A stretch of DNA of 64,000 bases from Hyaloscypha bicolor E (GCF_002865645.1 NW_020194552.1:1116001-1180000); one strand, 5' to 3'; positions 52,601 through 64,000 are shown, counted from the stretch's first letter. Notes: generated by a model not told the origin, from the sequence alone. Numbers and translations are program-made.

Positions 52601-53098
52601 GGAGAACAGCGACCTGTCCGTCTTATTGATGACACTTGGTACGGGAGCTGTAGGGTATTTGCCAATGTTTCTTGCATGCGTTTGCCCCCAACTAATACCT
52701 TTCTCTTTCTGTTTTTAGATTGAATATCACAGCAGCAAGTCGAATCCACATTGTTGAGCCACAGTGGAATCCCGCTGTCGAAAGCCAGGCGATTGGTCGT
52801 TCTGCTCGACTTGGGCAAAAGAATCACGTAAAGATTGTGCGATATGTGATGAAAAACACAATCGAAGAGGTGAGGCATAATCAAACACCTATTTTGAAAT
52901 ACTTTTGAAGCTAATCCTTCGACAAAGTACGTAAAGAGTCGACAATTCAGGAAACTTCAACTAGCTGGGATCGGATGGGGTAGTGGCAAAGATCAGGAAG
53001 AACAGAAGTTGAGTGATCTACGAGTATGTCAACTCTATAGCTGCTGCTTTTCGCTTTGCAATTCTAACTCTTAGAAGGATTTGCGTTCGGTATTATAA
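49639..53098 (+). CDS. SNF2-family ATPase with embedded RING finger (Rad5/HLTF/Rad16 type)
   Basis: A DNA-dependent ATPase/translocase with a RING domain between its two helicase lobes, the layout of Rad5, Rad16 and HLTF, which act in DNA repair or chromatin and as ubiquitin ligases. Exons by eye: 49639-50025, 50090-50703, 50778-50879, 50947-51161, 51219-51252, 51301-51482, 51544-52420, 52469-52654, 52719-52869, 52928-53023, 53075-53098; 2868 nt, 955 aa. Seen: MCFGMICDA at the exon 1/2 join, motif I DEMGLGKT (392-399), DEAH (510-513), TGTPIQN, RING C3HC4 (697-751), and motif VI QAIGRSARLGQ (889-899). No HIRAN domain was identified. The intron 52421-52468 has a GC donor. Fungi carry many such paralogs, so the role is uncertain. 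Confidence 0.87.
52421..52468 (+). other. GC-AG intron in the SNF2 gene
   Basis: The only join that keeps frame and the conserved SxxIIFSSW helicase segment is AAAAG|GCTCGT...GGGTAG|C. No GT donor gives the right phase. The neighbouring intron at 51253 uses GTTCGC, so this may be a T-to-C change of the same donor type. Confidence 0.65.
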
Positions 53099-55140
53099 GT
53101 TTTAAATAAACAGAATATCATCCTTTATAAGAGGGTCTCAGGGCCGAGATATTCAGACCATTTATTAGCAGAAAAGATGTTATTAATATCCCTTGCTGTA
53201 GATTTAAAGCCGAGGTATTAAAACTGTTCGGGTGCGGCCAGGGCTGAACGATTCACGCAGGGCTTGGCATGGTGGAATCGAATGCCTCCATAGAAAAGTG
53301 TTCGAGCGGCTGGTACCAACGGTGAGATAGAGACGGAGTAGAATGGAGACACGACTCAGCTGCAACTGCTGCGACAATTGGTATTGCCATATTAAGTCTT
53401 CAGATTTGGCAACCTCACCTCTAAGAAGGAGCCGAGAGCATAATTGTGCCGCGTGATGTTTCTAAAATCATGAGGAAAGTGTGTTTTTTGGAGATTCGGA
53501 AGGCCTCAAGACTATGGGAATCTTACAAGCGGTAAACCAGGAGGCTAAAGGAGGCGAGGCACGTGATCGGACGGCAACTGCTGAGTCAGAATTTCAAGTA
53601 ATATTGGAGACTAATAGAACGAACAAGGGGTGTAAGTTCTATAACGGAGCTGAAGACGGATTGATTCTCTACTGAGCTTGATCTGCTTAATCGTGGAGAA
53701 AATAAACACGTGATCTTGGAGGGGTCAACTCGGCTAGCTTCTTTCGGCGCGGATCTTGTTTGCCCCGCTGAGCGGTGAAGATCAACATTTTCTGCCGCGC
53801 CCACAATAAAAATTTCAAAAATATGGAGAAAGACACCGACCGGTGAGAACTGTGAATGGGCACCCCTCACGCGACAGCTGGCAAGATAACGCAAGGACAA
53901 GGTCAACACGGGCAATAGAGTTCAAACTCATACCTCAAGATGGCCAAGCGCAGACTCATAACCCACGGTCTGACTCCATAATGACTCGTTGATGCGTCAT
54001 TCCGAATCCTAAATCCCGTGCCAGTGCAATTGGGCTCTCTCTCTCTTCGAAACGAGGGGCAGGAAAGGTGGAAATGATGCGTGCCGCGCTGCAGCAGCAG
54101 GAAGGCCCGCTGGGCGGGTAAAATGTGAGGTGTGGATTGGCTGGTGCTTGAGATCTGAATGGACGCTGCCAGAGGACTGCAGCTTCAGACACATTGCTCG
54201 CGGTGAAGATCAGTCTATCATCACCAGACTGGCACAGTATGGTGATAACGTCTTCTGCTGCTGATATTGTGTTGGACAATGCCTCTCTGCTTTGCGGCTG
54301 CTGCTGCTGTTGCTGCTGCTGCCCCGCTATCTGCCTACAAATAGATACTTCTGTGACGAACACCAGTGCGAGTCTGTAACAGGCGCGCCCCTTGCCTAAA
54401 GGATGTAGCGGTGAAGACGAGCTGTGCCCAATCAACAACTGCCTGCAGTTGATGTCGCGCGATGACCAAAGGTTCCTGGTAACTCCGCTGGTGAGAAGGG
54501 CGATGGCATTGGACTGCGGGCTAGTCTGTATGGTACTGTAAGCGAAAAATTCCCAGATATCTTTTTCGACCACCTCGAAGTCAGCTTCCCTCCCCTCTCT
54601 TCAACAACAACACCATTCCCAAAGACAACGAAGTCACACTACACAACGTAAACAGCATCCACCCCAATACCCTACCTTCGTCGAGAATCATGCCGCAGGC
54701 TATCGCTGAGCTGTGAACGCCCACTGCGGGCTGCTCGATCGGAGCAGCTCGCAGTCCTTCAGCCAACGAGACTTTCAATCATCCATCGACCTCGACGAAG
54801 ACCCAGACTTTAGTTGTCTAAAGCCGCATTGGCTTGCAATTACGGTCCCATTAAAACACAATACAGATCGAGTTGTGCTCTTTGTCCCGGGAGCGAGACT
54901 CCATCCGCGAGCGAATTTACCTCCCTCCTTCGATATCCGACACCGAGCCCACCACGAATACTCCGAACCTCCATACGCATCTCGATAGTCTTAATAGACT
55001 CCAATCAACACAATCACGCTCGAATTGGACGTAGAACTCCTTTTTGAAACATACACGAACCTGAGCAGACGGTGCTGTGGCTCACCGCCAGTTACACCCC
55101 ACCAACATACCCCACAATTACAACCTAAGACTAGTTCATA
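53099..55140. other. Intergenic region, 2.0 kb
   Basis: Normal base composition with no convincing gene. A CTG/CAG repeat lies at 54297-54323. The last ~450 bp are C/T- and CA-rich, like a fungal promoter/leader, ending in CAAGACTAGTTCATAATG-type context for the gene at 55141. A 205-codon open frame on the minus strand (53956-54573) has no ATG near its start and no recognisable domain. Confidence 0.55.
54297..54323. repeat. CTG trinucleotide repeat
   Basis: CTGCTGCTGCTGTTGCTG-type repeat, nine units with one TTG interruption; non-coding as far as can be seen. Confidence 0.85.
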
Positions 55141-56709
55141 ATGTCTCGCAACTTGCAACGCAAATCCGCTGTGACTCCTGCCCAGAAGACGGTGCAGAAG
55201 AGTTCTATACCTACCGACGATTCCTCTGATGAGGATGGCTATGAAGGGGTGGACCAGATCTCTGACTCTGAGGAGGATGAGCCAGATGTTGAGGCGGCCG
55301 AGGAGGACGTGATTAGAGCCTTCGAAGAAGAAGGTCTAACTCCTCGGCCGGAATCAGATGACGAGAGTGTGATGGATCTACCATCACCAAGCTTTTTCAA
55401 CGAGCATGTCGAAGCCATCGAACCAAACTACTCCAGCGGCTCCTCTAACACCGCCGGGTCACCAGACCGACGCGTCCACTTCGATCTTTCGGATGATGAC
55501 AGTGAATCTGGAGATGACAAAGAATACCCGGATATCACATTTTTTGATCTCGACAGCCTTGCCCCTCATTTCCGTCAGATGATTGATGAAGATGTGGACA
55601 AGGAGGCGAATTCAGACAACGAAGGATGGTGGCCATCAGAGGAAAGTGAAGAAGATGTTGCGGATGAGGGGGAAGCTACGGACAGCGACAGTTCAGATTC
55701 ATCTGGTTATCTAAGTGGGTAGCCGAACATTTTGGGCAGAGTATTGCTAACAAAGACATTAGCGGATGAAGGTGAAACTACTGATGAAGACATCCCAACA
55801 ACAGTCCATGCTCCGACTAGATCTGTTCTCCGACGTATCTCTGATGCCTCTTCCTCTGAAGATGAAGCCCCTGCCCGTGGTCCGGTGCAAAAGAAGAGAC
55901 CAAAGCTCTCGCCATTCATCCATGATGGCAGGAAGCGTTATGCCATGCTGGATTCCACTGGCAAGAAGATGATTATGTTCGGCCCCAATCGTCGCTTCAG
56001 CGCAGATGGGACAACCAAGCGTCCACAATTACAGCAGATCAACTACGAGCAAATGGCTTTGAATTCTTCTCCCATGATCAGCAACTCAGGGAACCTCATG
56101 ATGACTGCTATGTCATACAGCCAAGACTTCTCGCTCTTTGGAGGTCAAGCTATGGGCCCATCAGAAGCTTTCTTCCCATTCGATGCCCCCAATATTCAGG
56201 ACAACTCCTCCGTTGAATACGAAGATGATGAGTCCGACCCTGAGGCAAATCTGAACTTAGACACGTTCTTCGATTTCGGGGAGGAGACCGACGATGAGAA
56301 CGAAGCTGAAGAACCCGTTGGCTCGCCCCTCGAACAAACCACACCTGCTCAAGCCACCCGCATTCGAAGCGAAGACCAAGTCCACCCCCTCCTGCACCTC
56401 AACAGTGGTGTTGTCGGACAATTCCGTGAAAAGCACACCCATAAGAATGTCAAGAAGCGCAACCAAGTCTCGACCGCGGCCCTCGCCTTCGAAGGTCCCT
56501 ACAACCAAGGTCCCATCCAAGGTCTCAAGCCAAACCGCATCCGCCACGCCAACGAGCCCATTACACCGATGCCGAGGAAGCTCAAGCCTGCGAACACCAT
56601 CGGCTCGAGTCCCGGCAGTCCTCTGGCGAACGTGGCGCAGGCGAACAGGAAGCGCAAGTTCGATGGCCAAGAGTTTCACGGGCATAAGCGGAACAAGAGC
56701 GTGTTCTGA
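55141..56709 (+). CDS. Acidic, Ser/Asp-rich protein of unknown function, probably nuclear
   Basis: Two exons, 55141-55714 and 55763-56709 (intron GTGGGT...GCTAACA...TTAG, 48 nt), 506 aa. The donor two codons before the first stop was chosen because it alone keeps the second frame open (GYL-T-DEGETT). The N-terminal 200 residues are dominated by Asp, Glu and Ser (stretches such as DDSSDEDGYEG, SDSEEDEPD), likely casein-kinase-2-type phosphorylation targets. A more ordered block at about 245-285 includes GRKRYAMLD and MIMFGPNRRF. The C-terminus is basic (RKRKFDGQEFHGHKRNK), a likely nuclear localisation signal. I do not recognise the family; the ordered block suggests a conserved fungal protein rather than a spurious ORF. 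Confidence 0.8.
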
Positions 56710-59291
56710 TCACCTCTCTGTCGGAGTATGATCACCAACATTGTCGAGTATAATCATGGTGGAAGGACACATCCACAGTCACACACAATACGCGAGGACG
56801 GCATGCCTCTCTCTCCTCGGAGATCGAGACATCCCTGACCTTACCCTGCTTGCTTGCTTGCTTTCGTTGTGCTTTTTCTGCGGTGCCTATAAACGGCTAG
56901 AAAAAAGCTGCGATACACAAAAGCTCTGCTGTTTTTCTTCTCCCATTTTTCTGTTTTGGCTTCCTCAACATATTCTATGTGTGTAGATTCCGTCATCTAG
57001 CCTTGATGCGAGGGTTGGAGGCTTTCTGGCTTTTCCTTTCTGGTGTCTTGACCGGATTGGGATGATACAAAAGTTTCTTTGACGACGTTCTTTCCTTCCT
57101 TTCTTTTCGATTTGAGTTACGAAGTAGGGTGGAAATGCATTGGAGGTGGATCGAATGTATGGTGTGCGAGCGAGCATTGATAAGAGGGGATAGCATAGGT
57201 GCGGTCCTCTCTGGTCTGTTCGTGGCGTATGCTTGGGGTTTGGGAAACCAATCATGCATTATGACTGGCCTGTATTTTAGCAATTAACGGCTTCTTCAAA
57301 ATGATGAGATGTGCAAATTCATCTGCTCTTGTGTCTTGTGTGAGTTGTATGGAGAGTGCTTGGGAGGAGGGGTGATGTTGGAGAGGCTAAAATCCAACCT
57401 GTGACTTAGAGAACGACCTGAATGCCTCTGACTCTCAGCCTCCCCTGCACTTCGTCACCAAACATTGTCTTCAAGTCCCCGGAGAACAGCAGTAGCATAG
57501 TAACCATGAATTCAAATCTTCTGGGTCACTCGCATTTTGCCAACCACTCTAAGCCCAACCTTGACAACCCTCTAGGAAAGTCTGGCAGCTTGACGGATGG
57601 ACGGGTCCCAAACTTCCCACATCGACCGAACATCGACCGAACTATGAGAAAGGTTAAGACGTACGTCACACTACCCGACGTCACTTCATCATAACAGGAG
57701 GTGGAGCAAAGAGCACAACCTCAATCCTGCAATCCCCATCTCCGCCTCACCTCTTAAACGATAATCACTGATCTCGCACCAAAATTATCAAATGAAAGAG
57801 TGCAGCCAATGAGGAGGATGATAACCTGCTGACACGGCAGTCAAATCGGGAGCACCAGCACAGCCTCACTCTCGTCACTGAACTCTGCAGCCATCGGCGC
57901 CCGTGCTGCACGGAAGAGGATCTCGGGCTTCCGAATCAGGTCCGTGGACTCGGCACTCTCTGCCTTTCTTATCTGAAGTATCGCATTCCTCGGGTATACA
58001 TTCTTGGACCCTCTGAGGAATGTGGAGGTGGAGTACCTGACTGGTTGTCTCGGACCCTGACCATTGGTTCGTCTCCACATCGACCTGCGTCTGCATCCGG
58101 ACTCCCCCACCGGCACCCTCTTGATATCTCTCCACTCCAGGACTAGAAGATCAGTGCAGCTTCACCGATCTCCTGCACGAAATCGTAGAGGACTCGTCAT
58201 CTCGCTGCAGTGAAGCGTAGATCTGACTTGGCATTGGCGTTGAGGCTTTCGGCAACCGTGAAGAAGAGGGTGCACGCGTAAACTACGGATAGTGTTGCAC
58301 CCGAGAAGAGGAGAGCGAGTCTGACGGTAAGATAGACAGACTCGACCTGAGAGGAGCGAGGAAATGGCCGGATGCGGATATTGCTGTGGGGAAGGCACCC
58401 AGTGGCGGGTGTGTTGTCAGATAAAGCTTATTTTTAGGGTGTGTCAAGTTGAGGGTCTGGCGTGAGGTTATACTCCGGGGCCAACCTCAACCTCCCCACC
58501 ATTGCAAAATGCTCAGGATGGAACTGAAGGCGTTGAAGACAAGAAAGCAAAGGGAGGAGATGCAACTGCCGGCATCTTGGCAAGTACCAAGTCTTTGTAA
58601 ATTTACATGCAGTCCACGTCAGATCAGTGATCACGATACTGGGGGAACATCACATCCCTATCTATCTGATGCCCAGCTTCGCTCCTCATCCTCTCAGGGC
58701 AGCTTCATTCCAAATCAAGCATGGAAGCCCCTGCAGTTGTTTCACACAAAGCCCTGCCCCCGGGCCCAACACCCCCGAACAAGACCCCAGATGATAGGCG
58801 GCGCTCCTCGAAGGGCTCGCGCTGAGCGGAGGGAGGTGGAGAGGTGGAGAGAGGTGCCTCCCGTGGCTGCAGCGCAGAATGTGGAGGCGCAGTAATTACG
58901 CGTTTGGATTCTTGGAAGCAGGAAGACCCCCCCCCCCCCCCCCGACCATCCTAAACTCTCTTTTCCGATTACGATTATTATTGCGCGATGAGCGAGAGGA
59001 GCATAAGCATGCTCACTGCTTTGTCAGGAAAAAGGACCCGAGATGCGGCTGGTAGAGTCACTCACTGAGTGAAGTGGACGGCATCCGGAGTTGCGATCCT
59101 CGGTCCTCAGCGGATTTTATTTGGACCTGGCCTGACCCCGAGCCCATGCATCGCCCGTCTCCCTGCATCTGCATCTGCATCGGTGGCTTTCCCTTCTTTA
59201 TCAACCCGCGTGCCTGCCGTTTCTTTTGCGAACGCGACAGCATTTGGAATCACCTCATACTGTACATGCCAAGCAGGCAGTCAACGCAACG
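56710..59291. other. Intergenic region, 2.6 kb
   Basis: It contains the 3' region of the acidic-protein gene and the upstream region of the cytochrome b561 gene. Several short open frames on both strands (60-150 codons) lack ATG, domains or splice logic and were not called. A C homopolymer lies at 58927-58943. Confidence 0.55.
58927..58943. repeat. C homopolymer, 17 nt
   Basis: Seventeen uninterrupted C on the plus strand, about 350 bp upstream of the b561 gene start. Length may be a sequencing artefact or truly variable. Confidence 0.9.
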
Positions 59292-60938
59292 ATGAAGAAC
59301 CTCAAGCACGCACTGGGCGTACTCTGCGCCGGACTCGGTACATCTCACCTTTTCCCATTACTCTCCAGTCGTCAGACTTGCAATGACTGACACAGTTGCA
59401 CCGCAGCATCCCACGCCTCAGCCCTCGCAACCTTCTCCCCGGGACCTTCCTACAGCGTCGGCGTCCCATCCTCCTCTTCCATCTCCCAATCGTCTGCGGG
59501 AGGCATCTACTTCCAGCTCTCTGCGCCAACCAGCTTCCAATGGGTTGGTCTTGGCATTGGCAGCCAGATGGCCGGCGCGAGCATTTTTGTCATGTATGCG
59601 GATGGGGCTGGGAACGTGACGATCAGTGCGAGGAATGGTGGCCAGGGACACGTGGAGCCGCAGCAGAGTGCGAGTCTGCAGAGCGGAGTTACGTTGTTGG
59701 CGGGCAGTGGGATTGTGAATGGGAGGATGATTGCGAATGTTTACTGTTTGTGCCCCCTTTCCTGCTTCCCCGGAGGAACACGAGAACCGAAAAGAAAGAG
59801 AGAGGGACGGAGGATAGAAGGAAGGAATTAAGGAAGGAAAGCAGATGCTAATGGAGAAACAGGCACAACATGCAAGCTCGACTCCTCCAAAACCTCATCA
59901 TCCTCCCCCTGGATCTGCGCCTGGAACCAGGGCTCAGCACTAAACTCTGCCTCTACCTCCGCGACCATCGCCCAACATGGCCCCAACAGCATGCGACAGT
60001 TTACCCTCGATCTCACTTCCGCCGCCCTCTCGACCGACAGCAACCCCTTCGTATCCTCGACTTCTTCGACAGGGACCGGAACAACAAGTGGCTCGAGCCC
60101 GACATCGACGGGAGAGAGTGGGGATGGTGGAAGTAGTGGGGATAGCGGAAGTTCAGCAGACAGTGGAGCCACGGTGGTAGGACCGAGCTTCAAAGTCATC
60201 ACGGACTACGAGACTGCGCACGGGGTGATCATGGGTGCTACCATGGTCCTCCTTCTGCCTCTTGGTGCTATGTTCATGAGACTGGGTGCGAGCGTGTACT
60301 TGCATGGCGCCTGGCAGATCTTTGCTTTGTGTGCGATGTTGTGTGGCTTTGGACTGGGTATCAAGCTTGCGCAGATGAGGAACTTGGTAAGTACTGTTCC
60401 TTTCGGCGGAGGTGGTGGTGGGACAAGTCCCTCTCCTTTCTCTCCTGGTGGAGGACCAGGGTTTCCGTTTTCTACAGTTGAGAGGCGGGCCGAGATTCGA
60501 AGGGCAAGTATCACGTTACATTGTCCACCTCCATCCAGCTTCTACTTGATCTATATACTTGAAACAGAATAATTAACAAGTGCACAGCTCTACAACACAT
60601 CACACACCATCTTCGGCACCGTCATCATCTGCCTCTTCCTCCTGCAGCCCATCTTCGGCCTCATGCACCACCTGCAATACCGCAAAACATCGTCCCGCAC
60701 CCCGGTCTCCTTCTTACACATCTGGTATGGCCGCGCGTTGATCGTGTGTGGGATCATTAACGGAGGGCTCGGATTGCAGCTTGCGGGGAATTCGACGGGA
60801 GGCATAATTGGGTACGGTGTCGTTGCGGGGGTTATTGCTGCTTTATACCTTGTGCTCGTGGTTTTCAAGAGGAAGGGAGGGGATAAGATTGATGGTGGAC
60901 GGAGACGTGGGTTGAGGAGGAAAACTGAGGGGGAATGA
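59292..60938 (+). CDS. DOMON (AA8-like) - cytochrome b561 membrane protein
   Basis: A predicted transmembrane haem protein: an extracellular CDH-type cytochrome (DOMON/AA8-like) domain joined to a cytochrome b561 core, thought to move electrons across the plasma membrane (ferric reductase-like or extracellular redox). Exons by eye: 59292-59337, 59407-59745, 59863-60386, 60588-60938; 1260 nt, 419 aa. A signal peptide runs to about residue 21 (...ASHASA). The DOMON part includes FQLSAPTSFQWVGLGIGSQM, with Met and a later His (GGQGHVEP) as candidate haem ligands. A Ser/Thr/Gly-rich linker (about 200-240) follows, then five membrane helices. Four His fit b561 haem b ligation: TAHGVIMG, YLHGAWQ, SHTIFGT and FLHIWYGR. 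The last intron (201 nt) is long. Confidence 0.87.
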
Positions 60939-61856
60939 AGCGAGAGTGTCCGGTATGGTTGAGACAGTGCACGTGAGGGGGAGGGGAGGGGAGAGATGGG
61001 AGGGGTGAATTTTACGATAATTTTGAATGCATGCATGGCGTTGGTGGTGATCAGTTTTTATTTTGAAAACCAAAGATTTGTATATTGGTGGAGGAAAGAC
61101 GGAGGCCGAGGCATCCTTAGAATTTAATGCGCTGCACTTTCCAACTTCCCGGTCCTGGCCTTCTGATTGTTGGGGTATTGTTGCCGTGAGGGGAACCATG
61201 CAAGCGGACAAATAACCACCTCGAAGCAAGCGTCTGACATCAGGACTCAATCCTTACGCTCTCGAATGCTCGCACTGGTAAAGTGGACAATATCAAGTTT
61301 GTTGGCCCTCACTTTTCCTTCATTGCCGTCGGCTCTGTAGCTCTTTGCACAGAGTGAGGGGTACCTACTTCTCGAGACCTGTTTGTGATTTTTTCCCCCT
61401 GGGGAGTATTGCTTAATGGAATAACAAGGACAAAAAGTGTCGAGTGGCAGCGGTGAGGTTCTTGATAGCAAATAGTCATCCTTCTTGCTCAGCTCAGGCG
61501 GTGGAGGAACAAACTCGAGTGAGATAGGACGGCGGGCTGTTCGAGGGAGGGAGAGAAGGAGGGTCTTTATATCTCTTGCCCCGCCGTCTTCTCAGGCCAC
61601 TGTTTCTTGGAGTCGATATATTCTGGGCAATGGTGATGGCACTGAAGATACTAGCTGGTTGTTTCATATCTCCTTTTTCTCTTACTGGTGTCTCTTTGAT
61701 CTCGTTTGAAGTGAGGTTGATATTGAACTTCCTTGATGACCGTGGAGAGGTGTGTTATTTTCTGTGCTTCATCTCCGAAGACTCTCTTCTACATGCCCCA
61801 CAACAGCGCAGGAAAACGACATGCTCCAATAAAATACACTATCTCCACACTCCCTT
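60939..61856. other. Intergenic region, 0.9 kb
   Basis: Between the convergent b561 gene and the broken ankyrin gene. G- and A-rich just after the b561 stop. I see no gene, RNA or repeat. Confidence 0.5.
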
Positions 61857-62440
61857 CTATTGAGATTCTAGTAACTCAACTATCTGAAATTGGTGATTCT
61901 TCCTCGCCAATCCGATCGCTAGCGTGAATCTTTTGTTGCCAACGACATCTCCCGTAGCACCAGCGTTGAGCAGCATCTGCACCATGTCCAACCGTCCATG
62001 CTCTGCCGCGCCCTCAATTGCAGTCCTCCCATCTTTGAGTGCAGGAAGAGCATTCACCTCAGCGCCATTTTCGATGAGCATCTGTGCAATATTGATATGA
62101 CCTCTGATTGCAGCGCCCTGTAGGGCTGTAATTCCTCCGCTAGCTGCTGGGGCGGCATTTATCACCGCTCCATGGTCGAGAAGGAGTTTTACCAACTCCA
62201 TGTTTGGCATCTCACATGAAGCAGCCGCTTGTAGAGCAGTTCTACCATGCATGTACGCCGGTGGATCGTTTGGGCCAGCTCCTGAGTCCAACAGGAGTTG
62301 TACAGATTGAAGCTGGCCTTTTCCGGCGGCTAGTTGAAGAGGCGTTCTTTGGCCCCCAGCGGATGATGTGGTATTCCAGTAATGATTGGGTTTGGCCTTC
62401 CCTTCAAGAGCCCGACGAAGCAAATCAATCCCTTCCTGCT

Positions 62441-62766
62441 TGTTGAATTGGTACTAGCTTACTAGTCCTTCCAGTACCAGGTTCAACTACTAATATTAGC
62501 TTCGCCACTCTCATTTATAATGGTTTACTATGGAAGCCTATGGAATAGCTCACTATGGAAGCTCAGGGAACGCTCACTAATATATATGAGTCATCTGATT
62601 TATAATATACTGGAGGAAATCGCCACCCACTAGTGGGTATATAAGAACTGTACTTTAGATTCCTCCTCTCCTTTTTTACTCTTCACTCTCCTGTATCTAG
62701 TCATTTTACAGATTGTCAACCTCCAATATATCGATTTTCCATCAATAAATCGATCACTTTCCAATA
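62441..62766 (+). mobile_element. Solo LTR (326 bp) inside the ankyrin gene
   Basis: Begins TGTTGAATTGG and ends TTTCCAATA, a TGTTG...CAATA pair (CAACA with one C-to-T). It is flanked by perfect TSD CTGCT (62436-62440 and 62767-62771). Inside are a 12-bp palindrome CCCACTAGTGGG (62626-62637) directly followed by TATATAAG (62638-62645), then a C/T-rich stretch, like a retroelement promoter. No internal element region is present, so recombination between LTRs has removed it. CA and TG are frequent, so it has not been RIPed and is not from families A-E. Confidence 0.85.
62636..62645 (+). promoter_or_regulatory. TATA box of the solo LTR
   Basis: TATATAAG follows a CCCACTAGTGGG palindrome and precedes a CCTCCTCTCC/TTTACTCTTCACTC pyrimidine-rich region, the usual order for an LTR promoter and its U3/R border. 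Confidence 0.6.
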
Positions 62767-64000
62767 CTGCTCGATAAGATCGTGCAGCAAGGGACTAGGT
62801 GAACCATCTGCACGGTTGGTTCACTGATGCTCCTTGATCAAGAAGGAAAAGAAAGATCTCTGTCGGTATTTTATCATAATAAACCCAACGATAAGCATCT
62901 GTATTACCATTAGTCGGTTCCCAAGGTCGCAATGTCGCTTCAAGGGTAGTTATTCCGTCGATAAGAGCAATAGGCCCGTTGATGTCTGCACCATGATCGC
63001 AAAGCAACCGTATTTTCTCCATACTGTGGGATAGGGCAGCTGCCTGCACAGATGTACGGCCTTTCACAGCAAATGGGGGCGCGTTGATGTCAGCACCTCG
63101 ATCTATCAGAAGTCTCACCAACTGGATGTCACCTTCCTTTGCGGCTACCTGGAGAGCCGTAAAACGGGTCCCATAACCATCAATGAATACCCCTCTATCG
63201 AGTAAAAATGGTACTGCCTCCGGATAATCGACGGCAGTGAGTTCAAGGACTTCGTTGCCGTATCTACCTAGATCGAACCCACCTTCGATAAATTTATCGA
63301 AAATACGTTCATCAAAAATTTCAGTGAGATCGTAGTGGTCCACGTCCTTATTGACATCTACCTTCGCGTGAATCAAGAGATCCAGGTAGTGATACATGGT
63401 TTGGCCAGTATCCATATACATAACAACTCTTGATGGGGTTGTTGACCCTTCGCCAAGATGAGAACCGTTTGGATCAACTCCATGCTCCAATAGATTGACC
63501 ACTGCCTTCGTCATTCGCAGTTTTAAAGACTCGACTAAGGCTTTCTCCAGTGTTTGCTTTGACAGTTTCGGATGCTGGGAGAGAAAGTTTGACCAGACTT
63601 TCGGAGAAGAGCTCGCTGCGGAAACGATCTGCGAAGGCATAATATCAGGCACGTTGGGAACTCGCTTTAGTAATATCGAATAAATTTCCGGGACTTTTTC
63701 GTGGGCGTATTCAAGAAGTGGCACCGAAAACACATCAACGGCGCTGTCAGCTCCCTTATCCAAGAGATATTCGACGATGGGCTGGTGGTTCTTGTATAGT
63801 GCAAAGCCTAGAGGCGAAATTCGGCCTTGGGGGGAAAGCTTTGTGGAAGAAACCTTATTCACGTCCGCCCCTCCGTCAACGAGGCATTTGACAATATCCA
63901 GGCTTTTCTTGTCGATTGCTTCCCAAAGGGACGATGTTGGAAACTCCCGTGATAGAGGAATATTGACTTCTGCTCCAGCCTGAACCAGCTTTTGAACAAC

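Larger units (their letters stand above)
61857..64000 (-). pseudogene. Ankyrin-repeat gene disrupted by a solo LTR and frameshifts (5' end outside window)
   Basis: Minus-strand ankyrin repeats fill 64000-62795 without a stop to the window edge (motifs such as LLIDRGADINAPP and LLCDHGADINGP), so the gene starts beyond 64000. Near 62816 the frame shifts: NQP is followed in the +1 frame by ADGSPSPLLHDLIEQ. At 62766-62441 a solo LTR interrupts it. After the LTR the ankyrin frame (IDLLRRALEG, then four repeats) is in yet another phase and ends at 61857. It is most likely the C-terminal part of an ankyrin-type NLR or related protein that has lost function. Introns cannot explain the shifts because no splice sites fit around 62816. 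Confidence 0.75.

Noticed and set aside
53956..54573. 205-codon minus-strand frame with a Gln run
   Set aside because: No ATG near its start, no recognised domain; the Gln run is just the CTG repeat, and it lies in the probable promoter of the next gene.
56257..56685. 142-codon minus-strand frame
   Set aside because: Antisense to the acidic-protein gene, no independent support.
58449..58895. 148-codon plus-strand frame
   Set aside because: No ATG start, Arg/Pro/Ser-rich low-quality sequence and no splice or domain support.

Overview
The window looks like nuclear DNA of a filamentous ascomycete. Genes carry short GT-AG introns (about 47-80 nt) with CTAAC-like branch sites. The gene content is typical (a NACHT-ankyrin NLR, a Rad5/HLTF-type SNF2-RING ATPase, an AA8/DOMON-cytochrome b561 protein). 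The first ~44 kb is an extreme AT-rich block in which CpA and TpG are almost absent and TpA is abundant, the signature of repeat-induced point mutation (RIP). I cannot name the species.

Bases 1-42360 are a stack of RIP-degraded LTR retrotransposons, which I untangled from LTR pairs, target-site duplications (TSDs) and translated relics of gag, protease, RT, RNase H and integrase. From outside in: a Ty3/gypsy element C (minus; 3107-6756 and 41259-42360) is split by a Ty1/copia element D (minus; 6762-41253, twin 171-bp LTRs, TSD TTACT). D is split twice: by gypsy A2 (minus; 9226-15294) and by gypsy E (plus; 20517-40962). E is split inside its integrase by copia B (minus; 25564-38083, TSD TTTAG). 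B is split inside one LTR by gypsy A3 (plus; 25902-32030, TSD ACTTC). That is five levels of nesting. A third copy of family A (A1) runs off the left edge and ends at 3106. Inside D sits a GC-rich, un-RIPed ~850-bp island (16261-17110) bounded by inverted repeats, with a minisatellite and near-perfect hairpins; it is the least explained DNA in the window.

Bases 42360-44640 are a transition zone: AAT microsatellites, an A tract, a 9-bp AT repeat array, and a ~900-bp AT-rich stretch that keeps CA/TG dinucleotides and so is not RIPed.

From 44.6 kb the DNA is normal gene space. An eight-exon NLR (44642-49343, minus, 1424 aa) combines an N-terminal DUF7708-like domain, NACHT, winged-helix-like region, C2H2 fingers, ankyrin repeats and a C-terminal array of near-identical 16-residue acidic repeats; it includes a 24-nt microexon. 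It is head-to-head, 295 bp apart, with an eleven-exon SNF2-RING helicase gene (49639-53098). Then come an acidic nuclear-type protein of unknown function (55141-56709), a secreted/membrane DOMON-cytochrome b561 gene (59292-60938), and a broken ankyrin gene (61857 to window end, minus) carrying a 326-bp solo LTR with a CTGCT TSD and at least two frameshifts. All exon models were made by eye; the three multi-exon genes and the two-exon gene each close to a whole number of codons.
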